Source: G963663315 sp965214205 (GTDB lineage Bacteria; Pseudomonadota; Gammaproteobacteria; Arenicellales; Poriferihabitantaceae). From it: 64,000 bases of DNA. Of the stretch, positions 1-9,760 are shown one piece after another (within the stretch, counting starts at the first letter, position 1; each line of letters opens with the position of its first letter). The stretch covers positions 124,001-188,000 of the forward strand of contig OZ243941.1 in NCBI GenBank assembly GCA_965214205.1, read 5' to 3'. Under the pieces are notes generated by a model that saw only the letters and a program-made list of their open reading frames with translations, was not told where the DNA came from and made no database searches. The position numbers were made by a program, and so were the translations under genes.

Positions 1-122
1 TCGGATCAGTCATTTTCAGTTTTCAGCAAGTGAGCCCAAGGATAACACAATTACAATCCGCGATGACTGCCTTTTGATCCGGCCTTCAGGACAATTTCAT
101 CGACAAGCCCGATAGGCCCGAC

Positions 123-716
123 TCACCGTACCTCCACGCCAAACTGCTCAGCAACTTCGACAAATCCCTGCCAGAGGTACAATGCGAACCCCCGTGGAAT
201 CAATATTTCATAGCCCGCTGACGACCGCCACAGGGTCACCCCGACATGGTGTATGGCCGAAGAGGCCACCGAGCCGACCGGGAACGAGGCTTCGCGCAGG
301 TCAAGCGGCAGGAACCGATTGAGAAATTCCGGCGCGTCCGGTCCGGTAATCCGGAGCCGGGTCCGGGAATGTGAAATATCGAGCGTGGTTCCCTGTTCCG
401 CATCCAGTTCCGGCGCCTGAATGCCGGACAACCACCACTTCAACGGCTCGACACGCAGCGCAGAGCCTGTGTCCGACGAAACAGACCAGCGCGGCGCCGG
501 CGCCTGATCGACCCCGACCGCGTCCTCGACCCACTTTTCAACCGCATCCACCGTATCCGGCCACGCCGCGACCTGATGCAATACCAGGCCGGGAATTTCC
601 TGAAGAACAACCCCCGGCTCACCGTCAGCGCCCAGAGCGCCGAATTTACCGACATCGTAATACCCAGCCAGCGCCGACGCCCGCGGCGGGTCAGCCTGGT
701 CCACCCGCTCAACCAT
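123..716 (-). CDS. soxG: Sarcosine oxidase gamma subunit (SoxG)
   Basis: Small accessory subunit of heterotetrameric sarcosine oxidase (or the homologous N-methylglutamate dehydrogenase), which oxidatively demethylates a secondary N-methyl amine in the cytoplasm. The start is taken at the ATG whose first eight bases overlap the soxA stop (ATGGTTGA), giving 197 residues, normal for the family; a longer open frame upstream would run far into soxA. A short GcvT-like fold is suggested by the TGPDAPEFLNRFLPLDLR segment, which resembles the folate-enzyme signature also seen in SoxA. Last gene of the soxB-D-A-G order, which is itself diagnostic. No terminator is obvious in the 122 bases that follow. 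Confidence 0.85.
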   Translation of the reverse strand: MVERVDQADPPRASALAGYYDVGKFGALGADGEPGVVLQEIPGLVLHQVAAWPDTVDAVEKWVEDAVGVDQAPAPRWSVSSDTGSALRVEPLKWWLSGIQAPELDAEQGTTLDISHSRTRLRITGPDAPEFLNRFLPLDLREASFPVGSVASSAIHHVGVTLWRSSAGYEILIPRGFALYLWQGFVEVAEQFGVEVR

Positions 717-3711
717 ACATTCTCTCCCCGTCCGGGTCATACATGTGCGGTGAAATAATTTCCACCTCGACGTTGCCCTCGCGTACCGGATCGGCGGCAA
801 TCACCCTTTTATCCTTCCAGGCCGCCACTCCCCCTGAAATGAATCCCAGGCCAATCCAGCCCCCCATGGACGGTGAATGGGTAACCGCGGTTATCCAACC
901 CTCCCCCAACCCGGAAACCTTGTCCCCGGCACACAATATGGCGCCCGCATTGAAGGTCTGACTGGCGTCCCTGGGCTTGATACCCACCAGTTTCGGGCGG
1001 TCTTCGCGCATCAGTTCGGGGCGGGTCCGCAGCGCGCTGCCGATAAATGACTTGTTCGGCGACGCCATTCTACCAAGACCGGCATCGTCTATGGTGACCC
1101 GGCCATCCAGTTCGACACCAGTGACATGGCCCTTTTCGGTCCGCATCGCGCCCAGCGCTTCGGTCCCGTACAGACAGCCGCCAAGCGGCTCGGCGGCGGC
1201 CCACAGCAGGTCCATCGCCGCCAGGGCATAATCCGACGGCACATAAACCTCGAACGCCATCTCACCGGAAAAGCTGATGCGGGCAATCCGGCAGGGAATT
1301 TCTCCCACCAGGGTCGTCTCGATCACCCCCATGAACGCCAAGCGGTCATTGGACACGGTTTCAGCCTGCATGACACAGCTTTCCAGAACATCCCGTGAAC
1401 GGGGGCCGGCCACGGCGCAACCCGCCCATTGCTCGGAAACAGAAGTCACGTGGACCCGCAGGTCCTGCCAGCGAGTCTGCAGCAACTCTTCCAGAAACAC
1501 CATCACCCTGGCCGCGTGCGCGGTCGTCGTGGTCATGAAATACTCGGTTTCGGCAAGGCGCCAGGTCGTTCCATCATCCATGACCAGTCCGTCATCCCTC
1601 AGCATGATGCCGTATCTCGCCTTGCCGACAGGCAGCTTGGCAAACGGATTGGTGTAGATACGATTGAGAAATTCGGTCGCGTCCGGGCCTTGCACGGCAA
1701 TCTTGCCCAAAGAAGTCACATCGCACAGACCAACACAGTTGCGGGTGGTTTCAGTCTCCCGGATATACGCCTCACTGATTCCTTCCCCCTTCCGCGCAAA
1801 ATACCAGGGGCGATGCCACAGCCCCGCCATGGTCATCGTGGCGCCGCGGCCGAGATTCCAGTCGTGCATTGGCGTGCGGCGCAACGGCCTGAAGTGTTCC
1901 GCCACATTCCTGCCGCTCAGCGCGCCAATCGAAACCGGAGTATAAGGGGGCCTGAAAATGGTTGTGCCGACTTCCGGAATATCCTTGCCGAGCGCTTCCG
2001 CCATCAGCGCCAGACCGATGATATTGCCGACCTTGCCACCGTCGGTCGCCATCCCCAGTGTGGTATATCGTTTCAGGTGCTCAACCGAGACAAAACCCTC
2101 CTTGTGCGCGAGGCGCACGTCATCGGTGGTTACGTCATGCTGTGGATCAACCAGGCTTTTCTGCCGGCCTTCCGGCGCCCTGACCTCATACAACGGCTGA
2201 ATCGGGTTGATCCAGCCACCGGCTTTGGGCGGTGTTCTGCGGCGTGTCGAGCAGCCGAGTTGACGGGCCGCCCTGGCGCCTGCCGAATGACCCGAAACCA
2301 GGCAGGCATCCGTATTCCATACGCCGGCCGCGGCTCCGGCCATGTAGATCGGCTCACTACACACAGGCGCGATGAAACACGCCTGTTCCTGATTCCAGAC
2401 CGGCTTCACGCCGCGATGCGACATCAGGTTGATTACCGGCGACCATCCGCCGGAAACCAGCGCCAGATCACAGGGTTCCGACCCCTTCATGATCCAGCCG
2501 GATTCGGCCACCGCCGCAATGTCCAGCGACTGGATACAACCGGAGCCACGCGCCCTCCCCGGAGCGCACCGTGTATCCAACCCGACGCCGCTGTCACCCA
2601 GCAGCGCCATCATCGACTCAGGGACCACAGTCCGCACATCATGCAGCGTCACGCTCGCCCCGGCCCGTGAAAGCGCCGCCGCCGATGGATAAGCGGAATC
2701 GTTGTTGGTCGCGACTACAATTCTCTGCCCCGGCAAAATACCATAACGGTTCAGATAGGCAACGCCTGCGCTTACGGTCATCACGCCGGGCAGGTCATTG
2801 TTGCCAAACGCAACCTGCCGCTCGATGGCGCCGGTCGCCAGAATGGTCTGGCGGGCGCGGACCGTCCAGAATCGCTGGCGGGGACTGTGCGGATCCGGTT
2901 TCGCGATATGGTCGGTCACTCTTTCCAGCAGTCCCGCGGTACCGTAATCATACAGGCCGAAAACAGTGGTCCGTGTCATCACCCGCGCGCCGGCCTTTTC
3001 CAGTTTCGCGATCAACCCGGCCCGCTTCTTTTCGGATTCGCTGTCGGAGCGGTTCAGGAAATCCCCACCCAACTCGCAGTCCTGTTCGACCAGCAGCACA
3101 TCAAGCCCGGCTTTGGCGCAGACCAGCGCGGCAGACAGACCCGCCGGCCCCGCCCCCACCACCAGAACATCGCAAAAACCGTGCGCGTGATCATAACTGT
3201 CCGGGTCGGGTTCTCTTGATGCCGTACCCATGCCGGCGGCCCTGCGGATGATTTTTTCACACTGCATCCAGAAACCGGCGCCGCCGCCCCAGTTTTTCGG
3301 CAAGCCCCTGATTCGAGGCCCCATGAATGTCTTGTAATAGAATCCGGCGGAGAAAAACCGGCTGAACAGGTTGTTTACCGAGCCGATATCATAGCGCACG
3401 CTGGGCCACGCGTTCTGGCCGGTCGCCACCAGCCCCGGATACAACTCCTGCATGGTCGCCTTCACATTCGGATCCTGCCGGGCGCCCTCGCCGATGGTCA
3501 CAATGGCGCCGGACTCCTCGACACCGGCGGACATGATGCCGCGAGGACGATGATATTTGAAGCTCCGGCCCAATACCATCTGGTTATTGGCCAGCAGCGC
3601 GGAAGCCAGGGTATCACCGGCCAATCCGGTCATGTTTTTCCCGTCCCAGGAGAACCGGATCTTTTTTTCGCGATTGACGCGGCCCCCTTCAGACAGTCTT
3701 TCCGCAGTCAT
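709..3711 (-). CDS. soxA: Sarcosine oxidase alpha subunit (SoxA)
   Basis: Large subunit, 1000 residues, carrying the dinucleotide site and the tetrahydrofolate-dependent half of the reaction (methyl group to 5,10-methylene-THF). An N-terminal ferredoxin-like domain (about 15-95) is followed by a pyridine-nucleotide oxidoreductase domain with GAGPAG at 186-191 and an ATGAIER segment near 290, then an aminomethyltransferase (GcvT) domain from about residue 600 to the end. Start overlaps the soxD stop as ATGA, implying translational coupling. The same architecture occurs in N-methylglutamate dehydrogenase (MgdC), and the gmaS/mgs-like genes 25 kb away make that substrate possible; sequence alone does not decide. 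Confidence 0.9.
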   Translation of the reverse strand: MTAERLSEGGRVNREKKIRFSWDGKNMTGLAGDTLASALLANNQMVLGRSFKYHRPRGIMSAGVEESGAIVTIGEGARQDPNVKATMQELYPGLVATGQNAWPSVRYDIGSVNNLFSRFFSAGFYYKTFMGPRIRGLPKNWGGGAGFWMQCEKIIRRAAGMGTASREPDPDSYDHAHGFCDVLVVGAGPAGLSAALVCAKAGLDVLLVEQDCELGGDFLNRSDSESEKKRAGLIAKLEKAGARVMTRTTVFGLYDYGTAGLLERVTDHIAKPDPHSPRQRFWTVRARQTILATGAIERQVAFGNNDLPGVMTVSAGVAYLNRYGILPGQRIVVATNNDSAYPSAAALSRAGASVTLHDVRTVVPESMMALLGDSGVGLDTRCAPGRARGSGCIQSLDIAAVAESGWIMKGSEPCDLALVSGGWSPVINLMSHRGVKPVWNQEQACFIAPVCSEPIYMAGAAAGVWNTDACLVSGHSAGARAARQLGCSTRRRTPPKAGGWINPIQPLYEVRAPEGRQKSLVDPQHDVTTDDVRLAHKEGFVSVEHLKRYTTLGMATDGGKVGNIIGLALMAEALGKDIPEVGTTIFRPPYTPVSIGALSGRNVAEHFRPLRRTPMHDWNLGRGATMTMAGLWHRPWYFARKGEGISEAYIRETETTRNCVGLCDVTSLGKIAVQGPDATEFLNRIYTNPFAKLPVGKARYGIMLRDDGLVMDDGTTWRLAETEYFMTTTTAHAARVMVFLEELLQTRWQDLRVHVTSVSEQWAGCAVAGPRSRDVLESCVMQAETVSNDRLAFMGVIETTLVGEIPCRIARISFSGEMAFEVYVPSDYALAAMDLLWAAAEPLGGCLYGTEALGAMRTEKGHVTGVELDGRVTIDDAGLGRMASPNKSFIGSALRTRPELMREDRPKLVGIKPRDASQTFNAGAILCAGDKVSGLGEGWITAVTHSPSMGGWIGLGFISGGVAAWKDKRVIAADPVREGNVEVEIISPHMYDPDGERMYG

Positions 3712-4016
3712 GATTCAGATTCCGGGGGCGTTGCGGGGCGCTTCGCCAGTACTTCGGCGAATCCGTCATGGGCAGGGCGTACAGACTGGATCTGATGCGT
3801 CAGGGTATCGCGCTCCACAATCAGCCACATACGGCATCCATTAACGTGGTGCCAGGTTTCAGACTGCATACCCCGAATATTGTCACGCAGAAAAACCGCT
3901 TCATACCACTCGTCCGCCCCGGCGTCGAGTTCAGGCCAGACCACCGAAGCGTCGCCTCCATAGCTGAATTCAGAGTGATCGCGCGCTCCGCAAAACGGGC
4001 AATGGATTCTGATCAT
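3708..4016 (-). CDS. soxD: Sarcosine oxidase delta subunit (SoxD)
   Basis: Zinc-binding small subunit, 102 residues when started at the ATG giving MIRIHCPFCG, the usual SoxD N-terminus; the open frame extends 32 codons further upstream into soxB and that part is not family-like. Zinc ligands are visible as CPFC at residues 6-9 and the His and Cys of WHHVNGCRMW. Lies 10 bp after soxB and overlaps soxA by 4 bp, so it is in the same transcript. Confidence 0.9.
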   Translation of the reverse strand: MIRIHCPFCGARDHSEFSYGGDASVVWPELDAGADEWYEAVFLRDNIRGMQSETWHHVNGCRMWLIVERDTLTHQIQSVRPAHDGFAEVLAKRPATPPESES

Positions 4017-4026
4017 GATCGCAGCC

Positions 4027-5292
4027 TCAACCGTGCAGTTTCGGATCCGGACCGGCGCCGCGTTCATCAATAATGATGCCGCGCCTGAACCGCTCGAGAT
4101 TAAAATGCTCAATCACCGGGGCGGGCCTGTCGTTGGCGATCAGATCGGCAAAATACCAGCCGGAAGCGGGACTCGCCTTGAATCCGCCATAGTTCCAGCC
4201 GGCATTGAGATAGAGATTGCTGATCGGGGTTTTGCAGATGAAAGGCGAACCGTCCATCGACATGTCCATTACCCCCGCCCAGTGCCTGAGCAGGCGAATC
4301 CGTCCGAGGCAGGGCAGAATTGAAGTCGCGCACTCCGCCACATCCTGGACAATCGGCAGGTTGCCCCGCTGGGAGTATGACTTGTACCAGTCCAGGTCGC
4401 CGCCGAACACCATACCGCCCTTGTCCGACTGCGATATGTAAAAATGCGCTCCGCCCACCCCGAACACCACCACATGATCAAGCAGAGGCTTGATCGGTTC
4501 GGAAACGAAGGCTTGCAACAGATGCGTTTCGACAGGCAGCTTGCCCAGCCCAGCCATCTGCCAGAGCCGGGAAGTGTTCCCGGCCACCGCGAACCCCACC
4601 TTTTTCGCCGCTATGGCGCCTCTGGATGTTTCCAGCGCAGTAACCTGCCCATCCACACGGGTCACTCCGGTAACTTCACAATTCTGGATAATATCGACCC
4701 CCTGCATATCCGCCGCGCGGGCGTAACCCCAGGCCACCGCGTCATGGCGGGCGTTACCGGCGCGCTTTTGCACCGCGGCGCCGACAATCGGGAAACGGGC
4801 ATTCTCATAATTCAGATGGGGGATTTTCTTCTTCAGGGTCGCCAGATCCCAAAGCTCGCCGTCCGAGCCGGTCAAGCGCATCGTATTGTATCGTCTCGCG
4901 GCGCCGTCTCGGGCAGCGGGGGTATGCAGGAGGGAGACATGATGTCGTTGGGAGAACATCACGTTGTAGTTCAGTTCATGACTCAGGTTTTCCCATAACT
5001 CGAGCGAATGCTCATAAAACGCGCGGTTGCCCGGCATCATGTAATTGGAACGGACAATCGTCGTGTTTCTGCCTGCGTTGCCGCCGCCGAGCCATCCCTT
5101 GTCCAGCACCGCGACATTGCGGATGCCATGATTCCGGGCCAGATAGCAGGCAGTCGCCAGACCATGCAACCCGGCGCCCACGATTACCACATCGTATGCT
5201 TTCTTGGGTTCCGGGTCACGCCATTGACGGCTCCACCCCTTTTGGCCGTTCAATCCGTTTTTAAACACCGCCCACGCGGAATAACGAGTCAT
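4027..5292 (-). CDS. soxB: Sarcosine oxidase beta subunit (SoxB)
   Basis: FAD/FMN subunit that oxidises the N-methyl amine; 421 residues. A DAO-type Rossmann motif GAGLHG lies at 39-44. His183 in ARHDAVAWGY corresponds to the histidine that covalently holds FMN in the characterised beta subunits. First gene of the minus-strand soxBDAG operon; the 244 bp upstream (to 5536) are shared with a divergent gene and show no convincing promoter or operator by eye. It is a separate lineage from the FAD oxidoreductase at 31684-33027. In N-methylglutamate dehydrogenase the equivalent subunit is MgdA. Confidence 0.9.
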   Translation of the reverse strand: MTRYSAWAVFKNGLNGQKGWSRQWRDPEPKKAYDVVIVGAGLHGLATACYLARNHGIRNVAVLDKGWLGGGNAGRNTTIVRSNYMMPGNRAFYEHSLELWENLSHELNYNVMFSQRHHVSLLHTPAARDGAARRYNTMRLTGSDGELWDLATLKKKIPHLNYENARFPIVGAAVQKRAGNARHDAVAWGYARAADMQGVDIIQNCEVTGVTRVDGQVTALETSRGAIAAKKVGFAVAGNTSRLWQMAGLGKLPVETHLLQAFVSEPIKPLLDHVVVFGVGGAHFYISQSDKGGMVFGGDLDWYKSYSQRGNLPIVQDVAECATSILPCLGRIRLLRHWAGVMDMSMDGSPFICKTPISNLYLNAGWNYGGFKASPASGWYFADLIANDRPAPVIEHFNLERFRRGIIIDERGAGPDPKLHG

Positions 5293-5536
5293 GCTCTAAA
5301 TCTATCTCTTACTGAATTGGATTGAAGCGCTGGATAATAGCGCAACCCTTGATTGATATACAGCCCTGATTCCATGAGGCCCAACAGTGGCGAGCAGTCA
5401 TCACACAAACAGCTCCGGTAACCGCCGACTATAGCAAATTATAGTACCTGGCCGCAAACAGGAGACGGCCTGCGCCTGATATCCATCTATGGTAGCATCG
5501 CGTTAACCGATCACCCCGTACATCGCAAACTTCGAC

Positions 5537-6226
5537 ATGCCCTCCTTACGCAAACAGTTGGACACCCTTTCCAGAACCGTGCTGTCGAAGGATACCTGGA
5601 AGACGCTGGCGGATTATACCGGGCTGGGCGGCGGCCGCAGCTCCCAACCGATCACAGACCCGGAAACGCTGGCGGCGTTTCTCAAATCCAGGGCCAGCCA
5701 TGTAGCGCAGACTTCCTTGTACGGCTATCTCAAGACCCGCGCCGGAACCCGTTTCCCGGAAATGTTCGAAAACCCCAATCTGCTGCTGGCGATGAATATG
5801 GCCAAATGGCAAATCTGGCTGGCCTGCCTGTCCGACCTGACCGTCTATGTCGGCGGCCTGATCCAGCAAAGGGCGCAACTGGAAAATGAACAGATCAGCC
5901 AATTGCTCAGTATGACGGTTGATTCGATCATCGACGAAACCGGACTGCCCGAGGACGCGCCGGAAGAATTCCCGGACACGGTCGAAAGATTGAAAATCAG
6001 GGTGGCCAATATCGACTACTCCTCGGTTTCCGATGACGAATTCGCCTTCTCGGAAAGCCCGGACGCGTTGTTCAGATGGGCGCCCATCGCCGATGAGCTG
6101 AAAAAGCGGGACCGGGTCATCGTCAAAAACTCCGTGCGTTTTCGCTGGCAGGAGATTCGCAGGAGCGCCCGCAAACTGCTTGAAGCTGAAAAACTGGCCG
6201 CTTGCGCCGCTTCCCGCAATGTGTGA
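5537..6226 (+). CDS. Conserved hypothetical protein, 229 aa
   Basis: Not recognised. The protein is soluble, without signal peptide. Its middle (about 75-115) is moderately hydrophobic and Trp/Leu rich (MAKWQIWLACLSDLTVYVGG) but too broken up for a confident membrane helix. The C-terminal third is charged and contains a basic helix (about 195-220). Codon use resembles its neighbours. Only 15 bp separate it from the amidase, so it probably heads the plus-strand run protein-amidase-hydratase-MFS. No strong ribosome-binding site precedes the ATG. Function unknown. Confidence 0.6.
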   Translation: MPSLRKQLDTLSRTVLSKDTWKTLADYTGLGGGRSSQPITDPETLAAFLKSRASHVAQTSLYGYLKTRAGTRFPEMFENPNLLLAMNMAKWQIWLACLSDLTVYVGGLIQQRAQLENEQISQLLSMTVDSIIDETGLPEDAPEEFPDTVERLKIRVANIDYSSVSDDEFAFSESPDALFRWAPIADELKKRDRVIVKNSVRFRWQEIRRSARKLLEAEKLAACAASRNV

Positions 6227-6241
6227 TTAATTATACCAACC

Positions 6242-7714
6242 ATGTCGTCAGGGATTGATTTGAATCCAGATAACCAGGTCCCGGAATTGCCGGGCATGAC
6301 CGCGACCCGGGTAGTGGGGCTATTGCAAGCGGGCGAAGTCTCTGCGCTGGAGTTGCTGGACGCGCTCGAATCCAGGATTCAGGCGGTTGATCCGATGATC
6401 AACGCCTTGCCGACGCTGTGTTTCGACCGGGCCCGCGACCAGGCCCGGCAACTGCAAAAAACCGGGCGCTCGAACGGCCTCCTGGCCGGGTTGCCGGTAG
6501 CGATCAAGGACTTGAACGAAGTGAGCGGGGTCAGAACTACATTCGGGTCGCTGGTTCATAAAGACCATATCCCGACCTGCTCTGACCTGCTGGTCGAACA
6601 TATCGAGCAAGCGGGCGGACTGGTTTACGCCAAATCCAATACCCCCGAATTCGGGACCGGCGGCAATACCTTCAACCGGGTATTCGGCGCCACCCGGAAT
6701 CCCTGGAATACCGAAATGAGCGTGGCCGGTTCTTCCGGCGGCTCAGCCGCGGCCCTCGCGACCGGTATGGCCTGGCTGGCCCAGGGTTCGGATATGGGGG
6801 GATCATTGCGGAATCCGGCCAGTTTTTGCGGGGTTGTCGGATTTCGGCCCAGCATCGGCAGGGTCGCGTCCACACCTTCCGGCGGTATTATCGACACGCT
6901 GTCCACCAACGGGCCGATGGCCCGCAATGTGCCTGACCTGGCCCTGATGCTGGACGCGATGTGCGGACATGAAGACTGTGATCCGCTCTCCCTGCCCTCC
7001 CCTGTCGCCTCCTTCGTACAAGCGGCCGAAGCGCCTCGCCTGCCGGCAACCATCGCCTGGTCGGCTGATCTCGGCATTACACCGGTTGACCCTGAAATCA
7101 GACGGGTTTTCGGGAACGCGATCCGGCAAATCGAGGACAGTGGAATCCGCGCTGTCCCGGCAGCGCCGGATTTCTCGGGGTTGAATGAAATTTTTGGCGT
7201 GTTGAGAGCGCACAGCTACGCCGCCGGTCTGGGGCATCTCCTCGAGGCGCATGGTGACGACCTCAATCCGAACGTCGTCTGGAATATCGAGCGGGGTTTA
7301 CGGCTTTCGGTAACGGATATCAACCGGGCGCGGGAGAACCGGCTGGCGCTGGTCAACCGGGTGCAACGGTTTTTCGCGCAATACCCGATTCTGTTGACGC
7401 CGGCCACCATCGTTCCCCCGTATCCGGTCTCTATGGATCATGTAGCGGAATGTGATGGACAGCGGTTTGACAATTATTATCAATGGCTGTCAATCGCCTA
7501 CGCTTTCACGACAGCGCTTTGCCCCGCCCTGTCCATGCCGTGCGGAATGACCCGCCAGGGACTCCCTGTGGGCCTTCAGGTTGCGGCAAAATGCCAGGCC
7601 GAAGCGCGGGTTCTGTCCGCCGCCGCACAAATCGAACAGGTTCTGGACTATAATCACGCGACCCCGATCAATCCGAATATCACGCACAACCCGCCTGACA
7701 GAGAATGGACATGA
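6242..7714 (+). CDS. Amidase signature family hydrolase
   Basis: Hydrolyses a C-N amide bond with the Ser-cisSer-Lys triad. The catalytic Lys is K89 in LPVAIKDLNE; the Gly/Ser block GSSGGS (163-168) supplies the cis-Ser; and the nucleophile is S188 in GSDMGGSLRNPA. Length 490 is usual for the family. No GatB or GatC gene is nearby, so this is probably a catabolic amidase and not GatA of the tRNA amidotransferase. Its stop overlaps the next start, and the hydratase and MFS genes that follow suggest uptake and breakdown of an amide or acyl compound; the substrate cannot be read from sequence. Confidence 0.8.
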   Translation: MSSGIDLNPDNQVPELPGMTATRVVGLLQAGEVSALELLDALESRIQAVDPMINALPTLCFDRARDQARQLQKTGRSNGLLAGLPVAIKDLNEVSGVRTTFGSLVHKDHIPTCSDLLVEHIEQAGGLVYAKSNTPEFGTGGNTFNRVFGATRNPWNTEMSVAGSSGGSAAALATGMAWLAQGSDMGGSLRNPASFCGVVGFRPSIGRVASTPSGGIIDTLSTNGPMARNVPDLALMLDAMCGHEDCDPLSLPSPVASFVQAAEAPRLPATIAWSADLGITPVDPEIRRVFGNAIRQIEDSGIRAVPAAPDFSGLNEIFGVLRAHSYAAGLGHLLEAHGDDLNPNVVWNIERGLRLSVTDINRARENRLALVNRVQRFFAQYPILLTPATIVPPYPVSMDHVAECDGQRFDNYYQWLSIAYAFTTALCPALSMPCGMTRQGLPVGLQVAAKCQAEARVLSAAAQIEQVLDYNHATPINPNITHNPPDREWT

Positions 7715-8487
7715 CTTACAACACGATTACGACCGAAACCGATGATAGCATCGGCGTCATCACCTTCAACCGGCCAAAAGTCCTGAACGCGCTTTCGGTC
7801 GAGGTGCGCGATGAACTGGCCCAGGCCTTTACCGCAATGTCTCTTGACGAGCGGGTTGGAGCCATCATTTTGACCGGCAACGAAAAAGCGTTTGCGGCGG
7901 GAGCGGATATCAAGGAAATGCAGGACAAGACCTACATGGACATGTATCTGCATGACAATGCGGCGCGGCTGCAGAATATCATCAATCAGTGTGAAAAACC
8001 GATTATCGCCGCAGTGAGCGGCTACGCCCTGGGCGGCGGCTGCGAACTGGCGATGATGTGTGACTTCATCCTCGCTTCAGAGTCGGCAAAATTCGGCCAG
8101 CCGGAGATCATGATCGGCGCCGTGCCCGGATGGGGAGGGAGCCAGCGGCTAACCCGTCTGGTCGGCAAATCAAAAGCCATGGACATGTGCCTGACCGGCA
8201 GGATGATGGACGCGGACGAGGCCGAACGCTCGGGCCTGGTCGCCCGCGTATTCCCGCAGGACAGCTTCATGCGGGAAGCGCGAAAAACCGCCAGACAGAT
8301 TGCGTCCTTTTCCCGGCCCGTGACGGCGATGGTCAAGGAATGCGTCAACCAGTCGCTTGAGACCCATCTGCAGGCGGGACTGCAATATGAACGCCGGCAA
8401 TTCCAGGCCGTATTCGCGACCGAAGACCAGAAAGAGGGAATGTCCGCATTTGTAGAAAAACGCCCGGCCAACTGGAAACACAAATAA
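7711..8487 (+). CDS. Enoyl-CoA hydratase/crotonase
   Basis: Crotonase-fold enzyme that hydrates 2-enoyl-CoA. Oxyanion-hole segments AFAAGADIKEM and GYALGGGCELA are present. Both catalytic acids are retained: Glu in GGGCELAMMCD and Glu in GQPEIMIGAVPG, unlike the second crotonase at 37009. Two ATGs are possible (7705 and 7711); the second overlaps the amidase stop as ATGA and gives the usual MTYNTI N-terminus, so it is preferred (258 aa). C-terminal EKRPANWKHK is the typical family ending. Probably co-transcribed with the amidase. Confidence 0.85.
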   Translation: MTYNTITTETDDSIGVITFNRPKVLNALSVEVRDELAQAFTAMSLDERVGAIILTGNEKAFAAGADIKEMQDKTYMDMYLHDNAARLQNIINQCEKPIIAAVSGYALGGGCELAMMCDFILASESAKFGQPEIMIGAVPGWGGSQRLTRLVGKSKAMDMCLTGRMMDADEAERSGLVARVFPQDSFMREARKTARQIASFSRPVTAMVKECVNQSLETHLQAGLQYERRQFQAVFATEDQKEGMSAFVEKRPANWKHK

Positions 8488-8518
8488 GCGTCCACCTCCG
8501 GCCTTCGATGACGTCAAC

Positions 8519-9742
8519 ATGAAAACCTGGCGCACGCCTCTGGTCGTATTGATCGCCGGATGCCTGATTTCGATGACCGGTTTCGGCATCCGTTCCGGCT
8601 TTGGCCTGTTCCTCGAACCCATGACCAGCGCCAACGGCTGGCCCAGAGAGACTTTTGCCCTGGCCATGGCGTTGCAGAACCTGCTATGGGGGATCGGCTT
8701 ACCTTTCGCTGGAGCGCTGGCCGATAAAAATGGCGCGGCGAAGGTCATCATCGTCGGCGCGCTCATGTATTGCGCTGGCGCATTGGGGATGGCTCATTCG
8801 CAATCCGGATTCGCCCTTCAACTGACCGGCGGCATACTGACCGGCCTGGGAATCGCGTTTACCGCGTTCACTCTGGCTATGGCTGCCATGGTACGGGTGA
8901 CAGGCCCGGAAAAACGCTCTTTCGTCCTCGGTATCGGGACAGCGGCGGGCTCCTTCGGGATGGTCATTTTCTCTCCGATCAGTCAGGGCTTCATATCCGC
9001 TTACGGTTGGTACACGGCGTTGCTGTTGCTGGCCTGTATCGTATTGATCATGATTCCAATGGCGCTCTGTCTGCCGGGTTCCGCCCGGGAGGCAGGCGGT
9101 AATGAACCGTCAACCGACATGAACCAGACTTTGAAAGGCGCCGTGATTGAAGCGTGCCAACATCGCGGATATCTGTTGCTGACTACCGGATTCTTCGTCT
9201 GCGGGTTCCATGTCGCCTTCATTACCGTACATTTCCCCGCTTATGTGAGAGACCTTGGCCTGGACCCCGCGATTGGCGCTTACTCGATTGCTCTGATCGG
9301 ACTCATGAATATTGTCGGCTCATTCGCCGCCGGGGCGGCGGGTCAGCGATGGAGCAAGAAATACGGTCTAAGCCTGATTTATTTTTTGCGCGCCGTGGTC
9401 ATACTGATTCTGCTGCTGTCGCCGAAAACGCCGTTTGTGGCGCTTTGCTTTGCCGCGGCGATGGGCATACTCTGGCTGTCCACCGTACCCTTGACCACGG
9501 GTATCGTCGCCCAGGTTTTCGGCATCAAATATCTGGGGACGTTGTTCGGCATCGTATTTCTGAGCCACCAGCTCGGCAGTTTCATGGGGGTATGGCTGGG
9601 GGGACTGATTTACGATCAGACCGGATCATACGACGGCATGTGGTGGGCAGGAGTCGCTCTCGGCGTACTGGCCGCGCTCATTCACCTGCCGATCAACGAG
9701 CGGCCCATAACCCGGCTGACTCCCGGCGCCGCTCCTTCGTAA
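8519..9742 (+). CDS. MFS transporter
   Basis: Integral inner-membrane transporter of 407 residues with about 12 hydrophobic segments and the MFS loop 2-3 motif around GALADKNGAAKV (about residues 73-84). Resembles the oxalate/formate antiporter-like or monocarboxylate branch (start MKTWRTPLVVLIAGCLI); the substrate is not determinable. It follows the hydratase by 31 bp and ends 41 bp before the convergent RND gene, where a 20-bp perfect inverted repeat lies. Confidence 0.8.
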   Translation: MKTWRTPLVVLIAGCLISMTGFGIRSGFGLFLEPMTSANGWPRETFALAMALQNLLWGIGLPFAGALADKNGAAKVIIVGALMYCAGALGMAHSQSGFALQLTGGILTGLGIAFTAFTLAMAAMVRVTGPEKRSFVLGIGTAAGSFGMVIFSPISQGFISAYGWYTALLLLACIVLIMIPMALCLPGSAREAGGNEPSTDMNQTLKGAVIEACQHRGYLLLTTGFFVCGFHVAFITVHFPAYVRDLGLDPAIGAYSIALIGLMNIVGSFAAGAAGQRWSKKYGLSLIYFLRAVVILILLLSPKTPFVALCFAAAMGILWLSTVPLTTGIVAQVFGIKYLGTLFGIVFLSHQLGSFMGVWLGGLIYDQTGSYDGMWWAGVALGVLAALIHLPINERPITRLTPGAAPS

Positions 9743-9760
9743 TATTCACTCTACCCGCAG

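Noticed and set aside
1..122. Possible gene starting at the ATG at 13-11 on the minus strand (MTDP...)
   Set aside because: Only four codons are inside the window and no clear ribosome site precedes them. A purU-like gene often follows sox operons, but this cannot be supported here.
1429..2670. Open frame of 413 codons on the plus strand inside soxA
   Set aside because: Fully antisense to soxA, with Arg/His/Pro-rich composition typical of a shadow frame in GC-rich coding sequence; no family features.
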